A stretch of 64,000 nt of DNA from Dendrobium chrysotoxum (taxonomy: Eukaryota; Streptophyta; Magnoliopsida; Asparagales; Orchidaceae), in NCBI GenBank assembly GCA_019925795.1, contig CM034312.1:81781528-81845527 (forward strand), written 5' to 3'. A model generated the notes under the pieces. It saw only the letters and a program-made list of their open reading frames with translations. It was not told the origin of the DNA and searched no databases. The stretch's first letter is position 1. Each line of letters starts with the position of its first letter. Below, piece after piece: positions 23,101 to 36,705 of the stretch. The translations under genes and the position numbers were made by a program.

Positions 23101-26100
23101 TCCTCTTCCTAGATTCATCCCTAAGTGTCCCCTAGTGTCTAGTAATGGACCCGGAACAACTTGAAAGGATTTTAGACCTTTTGGTATGTCAGATGAACAC
23201 CATTAGCCAGCTACTCAAGGAAAATCAGGCTGATCTAGCTGAGCTTCGTAGGACCACCACTGACCGATTTGACACCATAAAGCGTGGTAGGAGTCACCCG
23301 ATTCCTTACACCCCCGTCTAGGCCTCCTTTCATGTACGGGGACGATCCTTTTCTGGATGAAGGACCACCTCGTGCCCCCCATCGAGTTCCCCACTATAGA
23401 TATGATCACCACCACGACCCTGATCTCTCACTGATGAAAAATATCAAGGTTGATGCACCCACTTTCGATGGTACCCTCGATCCCCAGCTCTTTCTGGACT
23501 AGATCAAAGGTATGGATAGTTTCTTTAAGTGGTATAACATCTCCGAGGCTAGGAAGGTCAGTTTCGCCAGTATGAAACTCCTTGGTAGGGCTAGTCAGTT
23601 TTGGTCGAACTTAGAAAACCTTAGGGAGTCCCGGAATGAGTACAACATCACTGATTGGTTATCGATGAAGCGAGAGCTTAAGCAAAAGTACCTGCCTTCC
23701 TCGTACTTCCCTAGGCTCTTGGATAGGTGGCATAGGCTAACTCAGGGTAGTAAACCGGTCAAGGATTACATCGCATCCTTTGACGATTTATCTCATCCGT
23801 TGCAAAGGGGAGACCTCCACTACCCCCGCGCAGATTTTATCTATGTTTCGTACCGGATTATGAGAGGATCTTCGCAATGAGCTGTTCACTTGGAACGTCA
23901 CCACCCTGGAAAATGCCTATAGTTTAGTGTTAGACCTTGAGGAGAGTCGGTCCGAGCACCTTAGTCGTCACCACGACTCTAGGACTTCCTACAGACCTTC
24001 TGGTAGCTCCACTCCGCACACCTCTATTGCCCGACCTACCCCTGGGAGCACTACCCGACCACCCACTGGTCCCCCTGCACCCCGACCTGATTTTAGAAAC
24101 AAACCTCCCACTCCGGATACCCCTCGGTCCAGTCCCGGGACCAAATGTTTTCGATGCCAGGGGTATGGACATATCACTTCTCAATGCTCCAGTCCCTATA
24201 AGGTCTCTATCATCGAGGAGATCACTGAGGACGATCTTGAGCCCGAGGTTGATCAGATCCACCAAGTTGAGGATGAAGGTGATTTCTTCGAGGAGGATGA
24301 TGACACCCCTGTCCTCCATTGCCTTCAGAAACTGGATACCTCTCCCATCTGCGTGGTGAGATGTGCACTATCACACCCCACCCTCACTGATGACTGGCGC
24401 AGGACAGCGATTTTTCACACCTATACCAAAATCAACGATAAAAACTGTAAGGTCATCGTGGATAGTGGTAGTTGCATAAATGTTGTATCCTCCAGCATGG
24501 TTGCCATAGACTTCGTTCCTGGAGCCTCGCTCCATAACCTGCCACACTATCGCATGAACCCCACGGAACATGCTGAACTTAAAAAGCAAGTTGACGAGTT
24601 ACTGCAGCGAGGCTTCATTAAGGAGAGTATTAGTCCTTGCGCGGTGCCAGCCCTTCTTATCCCTAAGAAGGATGGATCTTGGCGAATGTGTGTTGATAGC
24701 CGCGCTATCAACAAGATTACCGTCAAATATCATTTCCCCATTCTAAGGCTAGACGATATGCTCGATATGATGACAGGTGCCACTCTATTTTTCAAGATCG
24801 ATCTCAAGAGTGGATACCACCAGATCCGGATCCGACCCAGTGATGAGTGGAAGACTGCTTTCAAGATCAAGGATGGTCTCTACGAGTGGTTGGTCATGCC
24901 TTTCGAGTTGAGTAATGCCCCGAGCACTTTTATGAGAGTCATGACCCAGGTGCTACGCCCTTTTATGGGTAAGTTTGTCGTTGTCTACTTTGATGGCATT
25001 CTTATCTATAGTCATTCTATTGATCAACACCTAGATCATTTAAGGCAAGTCTGCACGGTCTTAAGGAAAGAACAGCTTTATGCCAACCCCAAGAAATGTA
25101 CTTTCCTTGTAGATCGAGTCATCTTTCTGGGATTTATCGTGTCAGCTCAAGGGGTTTTTGCTGACCCCAAGAAGGTGAAAGCCATAGTTGATTGACCTCT
25201 TCCTCAAAACATCTGGGAAGTCCGCAGCTTCCACGGATTGGCCACCTTCTATAGGAGATTTATTCAAAATTTCAGTACCATTGTATCTCCTATCACTGAT
25301 TGCTTAAAGAAAGGTGATTTCCATTGGACCTCGGTTGCCACCAGAGTTTTTGATGAGATTAAGAAAAGAATGGTGGAGGCTCCAGTGATGAGACTTCCCG
25401 ATTTCTCCAAAGTCTTCGAAGTGACTTGCGACGCTTCGAGGGTCGGAATTGGAGGAGTCCTCTCCTAGGAATGTCACCCTGTTGCATATTTCAGTGAGAA
25501 GCTAAACGATATTCGGCAGCGTTACTCCACCTATGATAAGGAATTCTATGCTCTGTGATCCAATCCCTTCGTTATTGGCGACACTACTTTCTCCCGCAAG
25601 AGTTCGTCATATTTTCGGATCACGAGACCTTGAGATATATCAATTCTCAAAAGAAGTTAAATGCCCGTCACGGCCGTTGGGTAGAGTTCCTTCAGGAGTA
25701 CACATACACCCTTAGGCACAAGGCGGGGGTGGAAAATAAGGCTGTCAATGCTCTTAGTCGCCGCATGACGACTACTATTGAAATGAGAGCCGAAGTCGTG
25801 GGTTTTGACCAGATAAAGAGGGACTGCTTGGATTGCCCCGATTTCAAAGAGACCTACTCTCTCCTGTCCACAGGCAACACGCGCATTCTGGACGATTTCC
25901 TTCTGGAGGACGGTTATCTCTTCAAAGCTCAAAAGCTTTGCATTCCTAGCACCTCCCTTAGGGAATTTCTCATGTGGGAGCTTCACGCCGGAGGCCTCGT
26001 TGGGCACTTAGGTAGGGATAAAACGATTGAAGCCGTAGAGTATCATTTTTATTGGCCTAGTCTGAAGAGAGATGTCGGTAGGATGGTCAGTAGATGCCAT

Positions 26101-29100
26101 ACTTATCAGCTGGCCAAGCAACGTAAGCAGAACACTGGCCTTTACACTCCTCTGCCTGTCCCTAGTTGTCCGTGGCAGGATGTTAGCATGGATTTTATCT
26201 TAGGCTTACCTAAGACACTCCGTAGGAATGATGCCATTTGTGTTGTAGTAGATCGATTCTCCAAAATGGCTCATTTATTACCTTGCGCCAAAACATTCGA
26301 CGCCTCCCACATTCCCAAGCTTTACTTCAATGAGGTCGTACATGGTTTACCCAAAACCATTGTATCGGATAGGGATGTTAAATTCACTAGCTATTTTTGG
26401 AAGACCCTCTGGATAAAAATGGGCACTAAATTGCAATTTTTCACAGCCTTTCATCCACAGACTGATGGTCAGATCGAGGTAGTCAATAAGAGTTTGGGAA
26501 ATCTATTACGATCTCTAGTCAGTGAGCATGTTAAAGATTGGGACTTCGTTCTACCTACTGCTGAGTTTGTTTATAATAATTCTGTGAACCGAACCACTGG
26601 CCTAAGTCCTTCTGAGATTGTTTATGGGTTCAAACCTAGGCAGCAGTTAGATCTCATTCCTATGTGTTCTAGGTATAAAATGTCTGAGTCTGCATCATCA
26701 TTTGCATCACACATGCATGAGCTTCATAAGAAAATTGCACGACAAATTGAAAAGAGCAATAATGATTATAAACTACATGCTGATCTGAAACGAAAATTTA
26801 AAACTTTTGAGGTTGGTGACTCCGTGATGGTGCGGATTCGTCCGGAACTGTTTCCGCAAGGAACGGTTAAGAAATTACATGCTAAGAGTGCTGGACCGTT
26901 CAAGATAATTAAGAAAATCAACGATAATGCGTATGTGGTAGATCTTCCCGCTGATTTCAATATCAATCCCACCTTTAACATAGAAGATCTAGTTGCATAT
27001 GAAGGTCCGGATTTCAATCCGCCAAACCCACTCATACAGCAGCCGTGTGTGACCCCACCATATGAGATCCCTAACATACCCCCACTTTCAAATATTCCTA
27101 AATCACCCATGGCAGAAAAAGTGGACATAATTCTAAGTGATGAAATCATCTCTACAAAGGGAGGTGGACGACGAAGGTACTTGATCAGGTGGAAAGGCAA
27201 ACCCGAATCTAAGGACACATGGTTAGATCGCGAAGAATTGCAGTACATTGACCCCGACGCACTGGAGATCTACGAGAGCACCTGAGACGTTTACTCGACG
27301 GAGTCGAGTTTTCTCCCACCCCGGGAGAATGATGGGGACATTAGATCAAACATCAGATCATGGAAGGTTTATCAGCGACATGGCAAACGATCTACGGCCA
27401 TGATCGAGTCATTGTATTTTTGAGTATTATCATGTATTTGTTTTGTTATTTGCTTTATTAGTTTTTGTTTCCGTTTTTACCCTTAATTAAGGGAGGTCGT
27501 ATGTAAGCCCAAGAGGGCATTATCGTATTTTACCTTTGAGTCATTTTGTATGAGGCTTTAAATAGCCCTATTGTTCTCTTTTGATGGTTAATGAATGAAT
27601 GAAAGAAAATTCCTGCACTCTTGTCTTGAGAGCTATTGAGGAGGATCCCTAGGAGAGGGAGAATTGTGCATCACCCACCAACCTAGACGTGTCGGGTTCG
27701 TGGCTTTATTTCTTTAGCTTTTTTTTTTCTTCCCCTCTTTCCCCTCCACCACCGCTGGCTCCTCCCTTCCCCACCTCCTCCCATGGCCCAAGCCCCACCT
27801 CCCCACCCGTCCCCTTCCTCCCTTCCCCCCATAGGCGGCCCTCCACCACCCCACTATAGCCGCCGGCCCCACCTCCCCACCAAGCTGCCGGTTCCACCCT
27901 TTTCCCTCTTGAATTATTTCCTAAATTGAATTGGAAATAATTCAAATCTAGTTCCCAAATCTTTCCTAATTGATTAATCTTATTTTTAGAAAGATTCCTA
28001 ATTGAATCAATTATTCCAAATCTAAGTTAATTAATTAGGACCCTTTCCTATTTCATCAATCCTATTTTTGGAAAGGTTTTAATCAAATCAATTAATTCAA
28101 AATCTGAATTGATTGATTAATTATTGCCTTAACCTAGATACATTGAATCTTACGACATACCCCCTCCCCCTCTCTCTTGGCCGAACCCCCCCTTGCCCCA
28201 TCTAATTAAATTCTTTCCTAAAATCTGCCCTCTCACTTAGGAATTAATTTAAATGCACCCCTCTCTCCTACCCGCCGCCCCTCTCTCTCCCTAATCTCCC
28301 TCCCCACTAATTCTCTTCCCCCTTTGGAATTAATTTTAAATTCCAAAATCCCTCCAAGGTAAAATCTGAAATTAATTTCAGATTTTAAGTTCACTTTCCC
28401 TCCAACCTAATTCATGAAAATTGAACTAAACTAAACGCTCCCTTTCCTACCTTGGCCGACCACCCTCTCATCCTTCATCTTGCTTGGATTTTGGAGAGAA
28501 ACTTCTTTCTCTCAAGGGGAACCAACAAGGACCGCAAGAAGGACATTCCTTCCTCATCTCAACCATGCAAGACTAATGCATGGATCCAGAAGTTGACTTC
28601 GGCTACGCCTACGACGAGCAAGGCGTCCTTCTCATTCTCCACTCCACCTTCTTTGACGTCAATCCGAATATCGATCACACGGTTGAAGAGTACGTGGAGC
28701 GCATTCTGGATTCTCTTGTTGAAGCCATTGACGAACAGCTGGGCAATGCACAGTGGTACATCACCTCCAGTTCTCAATAAGGGTGAACCTCGACCCTTGT
28801 TTATTTATCTTTTGAATTCACTAACGTTGTAGGTGATGATGGAATCTCAAAGAATCGTGCTTCGCTAACCGCCGTTACTTAGTAAATGTAGGATTTGAGT
28901 TAACTTTCTATGTACTAATCGCATTGTTAGCGTAAGGATCTTTGTTGAAAATCTACTTAATTCTCATGTCTTGAATTTCTATATTACTTGTAATAGTTCA
29001 AGTCTTTCATGTAATTTGGCCTAAACAAAAGTGACCCCTCTTACGTTTTATCTTGTCATTTTGGAATAACTAGTAGTTTAAATTGTTATGCTCTTTAAAT

Positions 29101-32100
29101 TTTCGTGCAAGCTCTTATCTGTTCATTATAACGCATTGTAGTTCTGAATCAATGGGATTCATGCCCTCTTTGGTTTTGACTATTGCCATCATGCTACTAT
29201 TTTGAGGAAGAATTGTTAGTTTACTGTAATGGAAAGGAAGTGGTACTAGCACTGGGAAAGGGAGGAGGAAGGGATAAAAATAGTTTAGGTTTTAATAGGC
29301 CAGTCAAAAGGAGTCTAATCAGGTTACAAGCAGCTGAACCGAGCTAATTGTTAAGGCCCTTTAAGGCTATTTCTACTTTTTGCCAAATTTGGATATTTAA
29401 TTTTATTTTTCAATGCAATAAACTTAAGATAATCTTATTCTTTTTTTAAGTGATATGGATAACTCTCTCATCCTATTCATAGGATTTGTTTCTTTATAAT
29501 CAGGGATAAATGTATGGAACTTTTATTAGATTTTAATGAACGAATATTGATCTGGCCAACTATGATGTTTCTGGTCCAGGTTGTATATATGGGTCACTTA
29601 AGTTGTGTAAGCGGACTTACCTTCCTCCTCTCTCTAAGTTGTGTACATGGAGTTCTCTTTATCCTCTCTTCCCCTTCATTTTCTTCATCTTCTTGTTCTT
29701 TCATTACCCTCCACCAATTTTGATATCATTTCTTTCATCTTCCTTTCTACATTAATTGTTATAAAAACTAAGCTTGCAATTTTTCTGATCTTTCTTCGGA
29801 TTTTTGCATAAGTCATAATCCTTTAAAACCCCTTTTCATAACTGCTTTCCTCAAACTGTTAGATGATCGCCACCTCAACTCTCTTATCTTTCCACCCATA
29901 GCCGCAGCCACTTTTTTAAAAGAAAAAAAAAAGGTGAAAATTGAGATATAAAAGACTAAAAAAAGTAGGAAATTTTTAATTACATTTAATCATCTTTTAT
30001 TTCTCTAACTTTTATTGTATGCTGTATGTTACTCTGAAAGGAATTTCCTTCACTTCAGGCTTTGCACTTTGAAAGAACTTAATGCATTAATCAGGAATAC
30101 TATTATTCACTTGTTATCTAATCTTCACAATTCACAGCATCCCTTGTTACGGGTGGTGAAACCTATGCTTAAAGCCAATAGTAAGACTGCTGCCAATTAA
30201 AGGATGTAATGTGGCTAATGCCGTTCAATGTGACGTTGGATTTACGGTAATGGAAGTAGAGTAATGGAAGAGAGAAGGATAATGATGTTTCATAATCAGA
30301 TTCTCTAGTCTAAAGATCAAAGAGCTCGAGTACTACCTATAGTCTTCTTTAATTAAATATGCATAGCTCTCATAGCTCCTTCCTTGACATTCTCTCTATA
30401 ACTTGACATTAGCCTTGCTTTCATTCAATAAAGTAGTTGGATAGTTTCTATTCCTGAAAAAAAAAGAAATTCTCTGACTTAACGATGGATTACATCTCAG
30501 GATCGATTTCATTTTTTATTTATATTTTATTCTATTTTATGCTTGTAAAGAAAGTTGCGACCTACTTTCATCCCCTGCAATTGTAATTCCTACACATTTA
30601 TGCTTTCTTCCCATAGCTGTATTATAAAATGTTGAATGAAATATATATTAAGAACCTAAACATATCAGGTGTTTAAGAATATTTATTCTGAAAACTATGC
30701 ATATTGAATTAAAAAAACATTAATTATTTTTTATTCAACAATTTAAAGGAATAATAATTTTGGATAATCTTAGTAGTACACACTAATGAATGGCAAAAAC
30801 ACTGATCTCTTGCGTCTGTGTTTTCCCGATATTCTCTTCTTGTTTTAAGTTTAACAAAAAGCCTCGTTCTTATTTATTTAAAGCACCATAAGATACACCG
30901 CTTATCAAACATATCATTTGTTGTTCTTTTAGATTTTATGATTCTTAAAATTTTTTATGTTTCAAGATGTCTCTTTATGTAGCTGATATGCAAGGAGAAA
31001 AAGTAGATAGAATTTTTATAGATGCTATTATGTCTCATTTTGATCCCTCTCTGGTCAATTATATGGGTGTCATTATTCGACGCGACCCAAAAACCTGACT
31101 AGAAAATTCTTGGTCTGGGTCAACTCATTTGGAAAACGGACCGGGTTCGGGTTTTATATTCTGACCTGATTGTATTTTTGGGTCGGGTTCGGGTCAACCC
31201 GAAATTGACCCGGTTCAACTTGAAAATGCACTCGTCCCGTTGTCTTGTCATCCCTTCGTCTGTGCTCGCGCATCACACTCATGCATCTCGCCTGCTCATG
31301 CATCGCGCCCGCTCGGACTTGAGTCAGCTCGTTGGATCGTGTCAATCGGGTTGGGGTCGGGTACAGGTCCAGACTTCTAACCCGTTTATCTAATCAGGTC
31401 GGGTTCGGGTTAAGTGAGTTGAAGCCGGGTTAATTTTAGGTTGGACCCAAACCCGACTCTAAAATTCATTTTGACACCCCTAGTCAATGATGAAGTGTAA
31501 TAGAGGCAAATAATTTAGACAAATATATTTCTCCCACACTTATTCTGACTTTTATTTCAACTCAAGATTGAATAAGTAAAAAAAATTATCTGATTAGATC
31601 AATATAAAATATGCCTCATTCTTTAATAGATTTATCATGCTCATTGACATGGAAGCATGTGTAATTTAAACCATCAAAATTGATTATAGAGTTTCAAATA
31701 CTTTTATAGACAATTTTTATGTATCATAAGTTTTTAATTTATATCATGTAGATTCTTTTCTATGTTACATCTCAAAATTATACATTCATCCATAATTCTG
31801 GGGAACATGATAAGTTGGGTCAACTCTATATAGTCCCAATTGCTCTTTTTCTTTTCCTAAAAAATAATCATCATAATATATGATGAGATAAACGCTCACT
31901 GAGATAAATAATTATAATATAAAGTTCAAACATACAAAAAATAATAATAATATGCATGGTAGTATTTTGAACTAATATGAGTATTTGTGATTATAGATAT
32001 ATAGCTAATTTAGTGTAGTAATAAACATTAAAAAAATTACTTTGACATTTAAATAAATTAAAAAGAATTTTAATCAATGAGCATGAGTACATTTAAGATA

Positions 32101-35100
32101 CTAAAATGCAGTAATTTAGTGTAATAAAATGCATATGTCAAGTTTTAAATGAAGAAGTATACTCTATTTATCAATTATTTGCACTATTTTTATTTTCATT
32201 TGTATTATTACGCATTAATTTCTTAGAAATATTTATAAAAAGAGATGAGCATCTCATCACTTATAAGAATGGTAATAGTAAAACTCAGATTGATTATTTT
32301 CTTATAAGAAAAGTAGATCGTTTAGATTGCAAAGATTGTAAAGTTATTCCGAGTAAAAGTTTATGTACCCAACATCGCTTATTAGTTTTAGACTTTAAGA
32401 TGAAAGGACAGAAAATAAAAAATAAAGTAAAGCGATTTTCTAGGATTAGATGGGGGCATTTAAAGAATAGTAATAAAAATATTTTTGAGAGTAAGATTTT
32501 AGATTCTAAGATTTTATTTGTGCATGAGGATGCTAATGCTATGTGGGAAAAAGTGGCTAGTGATATTAAAAATATTGCTAAAGATGTGTTTGGAGTATCA
32601 AAGGGAAAAGCCCCTAATAGTAAAAATAGCTGGTGGTGGAATCCAATTGTGCAAGAAAAGATAAAAAATAAGAAGATTTGTTATAAAAATTGGTTTAGAT
32701 GTAAAAATTCTGATAATTGGGAAAGATATAAAGAGGCATGTAAGGATTCTAAGAAAGCAATATGTGATGCAAAGATCTTAGCTTTTAATGATTTATATAA
32801 TAGATTAGATACTAAGGAGGGAGAAAGATATATGTATAAGCTAGCCAAACAAAGAGATAGGAGTAGTAAGAATTTAATTCAAGTGAAGTGTATTAAGGAT
32901 GAAGATCAAAAAGTACTTTTCTTAGAAAATGATATTCAACAAAGGTGGATGAGATATTTTGATAAACTTTTTAATGAAGATTGTAGGAATACAATTGGCT
33001 TTAGTGACCTTAGCATCCTAAATGAAAATAAAGATTTCTGTTTTTATCGGTGTATTAGTAAAACCGAAGTTAGAGAGGCTTTAAAGAAAATGAAGTGTGG
33101 AAAAGCTGTTGGACCTGATGATATCCCAATAGAGATGTGGAAATGCTTAGGAGATGAAGGAATTTCTTGGCTAACTAAACTTTTTAATAATATTTTGAAG
33201 ACTAAAAAGATGCCAGATGCGTGGAGAATGAGTGTATTGATTCCTATTTATAAGAATAAAGGTGATGCACAAGATTGTGCGAATTATAGAGGAATTAAGT
33301 TAATGTGTCACACTTTAAAACTATGGGAGCGAGTTATGGAGCGTAGGCTGCGGCGTGATACTAATGTTTCTCAAAATCAATTTGGATTCATGCCTGGTAG
33401 GTCTACTATGGAAGCCATACATTTATTGAGAGGTTTGATGGAGAAATATAGGGAGAATAAGGAGGATCTACATATGATATTTATTGATTTAGAGAAAGCA
33501 TATGATAAAGTTCCAAGAGAAGTGCTATGGAGAGTTCTTGAAAAGAAAGGAGTTAATAATGCTTATATTCAAATCATTAAAGATATGTATGAAGGAGCTA
33601 CTACTTGTGTTCAAACACAAGGTGGTTTGACCAAGTATTTCCCTATTTCGGTTGGATTACATCAAGGATCAGCTTTAAGCCCATATCTTTTCGCGTTAGT
33701 CATGGATGTTCTCACTAGACATTTACAAGAGGATGTACCCTGGTGTATGCTTTTTGCTGATGATATTCTTCTTGTTGACAAGACTAAAGAGGGAGTTGAA
33801 GGTAAACTTGAAGTCTGGAGATCAACCTTAGAGTCTAAAGGTTTTCGCTTGAGTAGATCTAAAACTGAATATATGGAGTGTAATTTTAGCAGTAATAGAC
33901 CTAGTGAGGGGATTGTGACTTTGGGCGATCAAGTCATTAATAAGAGTACACGTTTTAGATATCTTGGATCTATTGTTCAGAGTGATGGTGAAATAGATGG
34001 GGATGTTATCAGTAGAATTCAAGTTGGATGGTTGAAGTGGAGGAATGCATCGGGCTTGTTGTGTGATAGAAAAGTCCCCCTTAAACTTAAGAGAAAATTC
34101 TATAAGATGGTGGTGAGACCTGCAATGCTTTATGGTGCAGAATGTTGGCCATTAAAAGAGAAGCACAATACTAAGTTATGTGTTGCGGAGATGAGGATGC
34201 TTAGGTGGATGAGTGGATTTACTCTTAGAGACAGGATACGAAATGAGCATATACGTGAAAAGGTTGGAGTAGCTCCAGTGGAGGATAAGATTAGAGAGAG
34301 TCGCCTTAGATGGTTTGGTCACATAAAACGGCGGCCTTCCGATGACCCAGTTAGGAAAGTAGAGGTATTAGATTTGACTTATGTTAAGAAAGGTAGAGGT
34401 AGACCTAAAAAGACTTGGTTAGAAAATATTAGAAATGATCTTTCTCTATTAGATTTAAACGAGAATTTGACTTTGAACCGGACACAATGGAGAAAAAGGA
34501 TTCATGTTGCCGACCCCACGTAGTGGGACAAAGGCTTGTTATTGTTGTTGTTTTTATAAGTTTTTGGCACATTTATATTATTAAGACACTAATTGGCCCG
34601 CGCGCTCTAAAAATCACTGATAAAATTTGAAGAATCCAATATAGCAATTATGCGATCTCAAGATTGAACCTTATAGCATCAACTTTCTAGAATCAAGAGT
34701 TGAGTACTTTCTTTTTCCCTATAGAGGCGCATCTTGTACGAATTTTCTTTTGCTGCATAGGCCATCATAGTCTGCCAACCCATCTCTCAGGACATAACCT
34801 TTCCTTACCCTCTTTCATGACATACCCCCCCACCAATTTTAATATCACATCTTTAATCTTTCTTTCTAAATCAATTGTTGTCAAAACCAAGCGCACAATT
34901 TTTCTGATCTTTCTTCGGATTTTTGCCTAAGTCTCATAATCCTTTATCGCCCCCTTTTCATAATTGCTTTCCTCAAACCATTAGCCTATCACCTCCTCGC
35001 CTCTTTCTTATCTTTTCACCAATAGCTACAACCACTTTTTTTAAAAGAAAAATAAGGTGAAAATTGAGATATAAAAGATTAAAAAAAATGAAAATTTTTT

Positions 35101-36674
35101 AATTACAATAAATCATCTTTTATTTTTCTAATTAGATTTCATCCATAAAATTCTCCATTTCAAACCTAAATCCTATCTAATCCTACCTAATCTAATTCCT
35201 CCATGAACCCTCTTATAATGCTACTTGGACACTCTTTTCGCATCCGGCAAAACTCAATCATATCCCTCTTCCACATGCCTCTTTCGCTAATCTTGTGAAC
35301 TGTCACCATCTTTCTCACTGCATCTAGTGATGTGTGCCCATATCTTGCATTAGATCCCACAACCTATCACTTATTTGCATTGCCCCCATCTCGCTTGTGT
35401 GCTATCTTTGAGGCTCGCCCACTGACTACTCTCTTATATTTCCTCTCTATCACACTCATATGCCGTTAAATTCAAAGAATTGGAGAGGGAAAAAAGGCTT
35501 AATCTTTATTGCACAAAACTATCCCTATTTATAGATCTATACAATATATCTTAATAAGGAAACAAATAATTACAAAAAAATGTATAATTGCACTAATATA
35601 ATCCTTCCTAAATCAGCCATCCAAATATTGAAGAAGGAGATTGGCGTGATCCAGGTGAGCCTCCCATGGATCCCCATGCTGGCCGTAGGATCAAGAGGGA
35701 AGGGACCGCCATTTCCATAGGATCGAGAGGGAAGGGATGACTGCAATGGCTAGGATGGTATTTGACACTCCCCCTCAAGCTGGGGGAAACAGATCTGTCA
35801 TTCACAGCTTAGTAATTAGTCTCAGAAAGGTAGAGTTATGAAGTCCCTAGGTAAGAATGTCTGCAAGCTGATCTTATATGATAAATACAAATAAGTCCAC
35901 TGTCCAATTTCTCTTTCATAAAATGTTTGTTCACTTCTATGTGCTTGGTCCTATCATGCTGAACTGGATTGTGAGCTATATTCATTGTTGATTTGTGGTC
36001 ACAGTGTAGTTTCATGTGTCTTTCCCACTTGATCCTTAGATCTTCTAGAATCATCATGATCTATAGTAGCTCACATATATTTAAGGCCATATCTTTGAAG
36101 GGGAGAGATATAGACATATGACTATATGAGGTATGTAAAGAGAGTTGATTGCTTAATGAAATTTATGCTTTTCTTTCAAACTTGTGTGATTATTGAATAC
36201 AAGTTCTTCAAATATAGTGCAAATATTGATTACCAACTTCTAGGATCAGTCATCTCCTTACAGTGGCATGGGGCCTACATCTTTATTTGGTGAATTCTTT
36301 CCTTTTTTTTGTTTACATATTTTTGTGTTTGATTTGGCAAGTATGATTGATTTTGGCAAAATCTGTTTCAATTTGAATTTTCTAAATGTGGCGTGAATCT
36401 TGATCAAAGAGTGGCATTTTATGACCTCAATGTTTTCTCATAATTTCTAATTGAATTATCATTTGTGCTAATTTTGTCTCTTCATGTTTGCATCAAAAGG
36501 AAACAAATAATTATTTTAGTTGATGATTTGTGAATTTTTATTTCATGTGTCATTTTTGTGCATTACATCATATGGTCTCACTAGGAGAGTCTAAACCCTA
36601 AAACATGCTATATCACAGCATAATACAATAGACTTTGTGATCAATTTTCCATTTGTTGTACTCTTAAGCCCTGA

Positions 36675-36705
<31 letters not shown>

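Larger units (their letters stand above)
20938..29151 (+). mobile_element. Ty3/gypsy chromodomain element 2, full length with internal deletion
   Basis: This 8.2-kb element has long LTRs that start TGATGGGGACAT and end ATCA, and an exact 5-bp target duplication ATGGG (20933-20937 and 29152-29156). It has an initiator tRNA-Met primer site, gag, protease, RT, RNase H, integrase and a chromodomain. It is sense to the host gene inside the giant intron. The coding region has stops and lacks the protease-RT linker, so it cannot make the full polyprotein. LTRs differ by scattered substitutions (about nine in the first 250 bases by eye). Confidence 0.95.
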
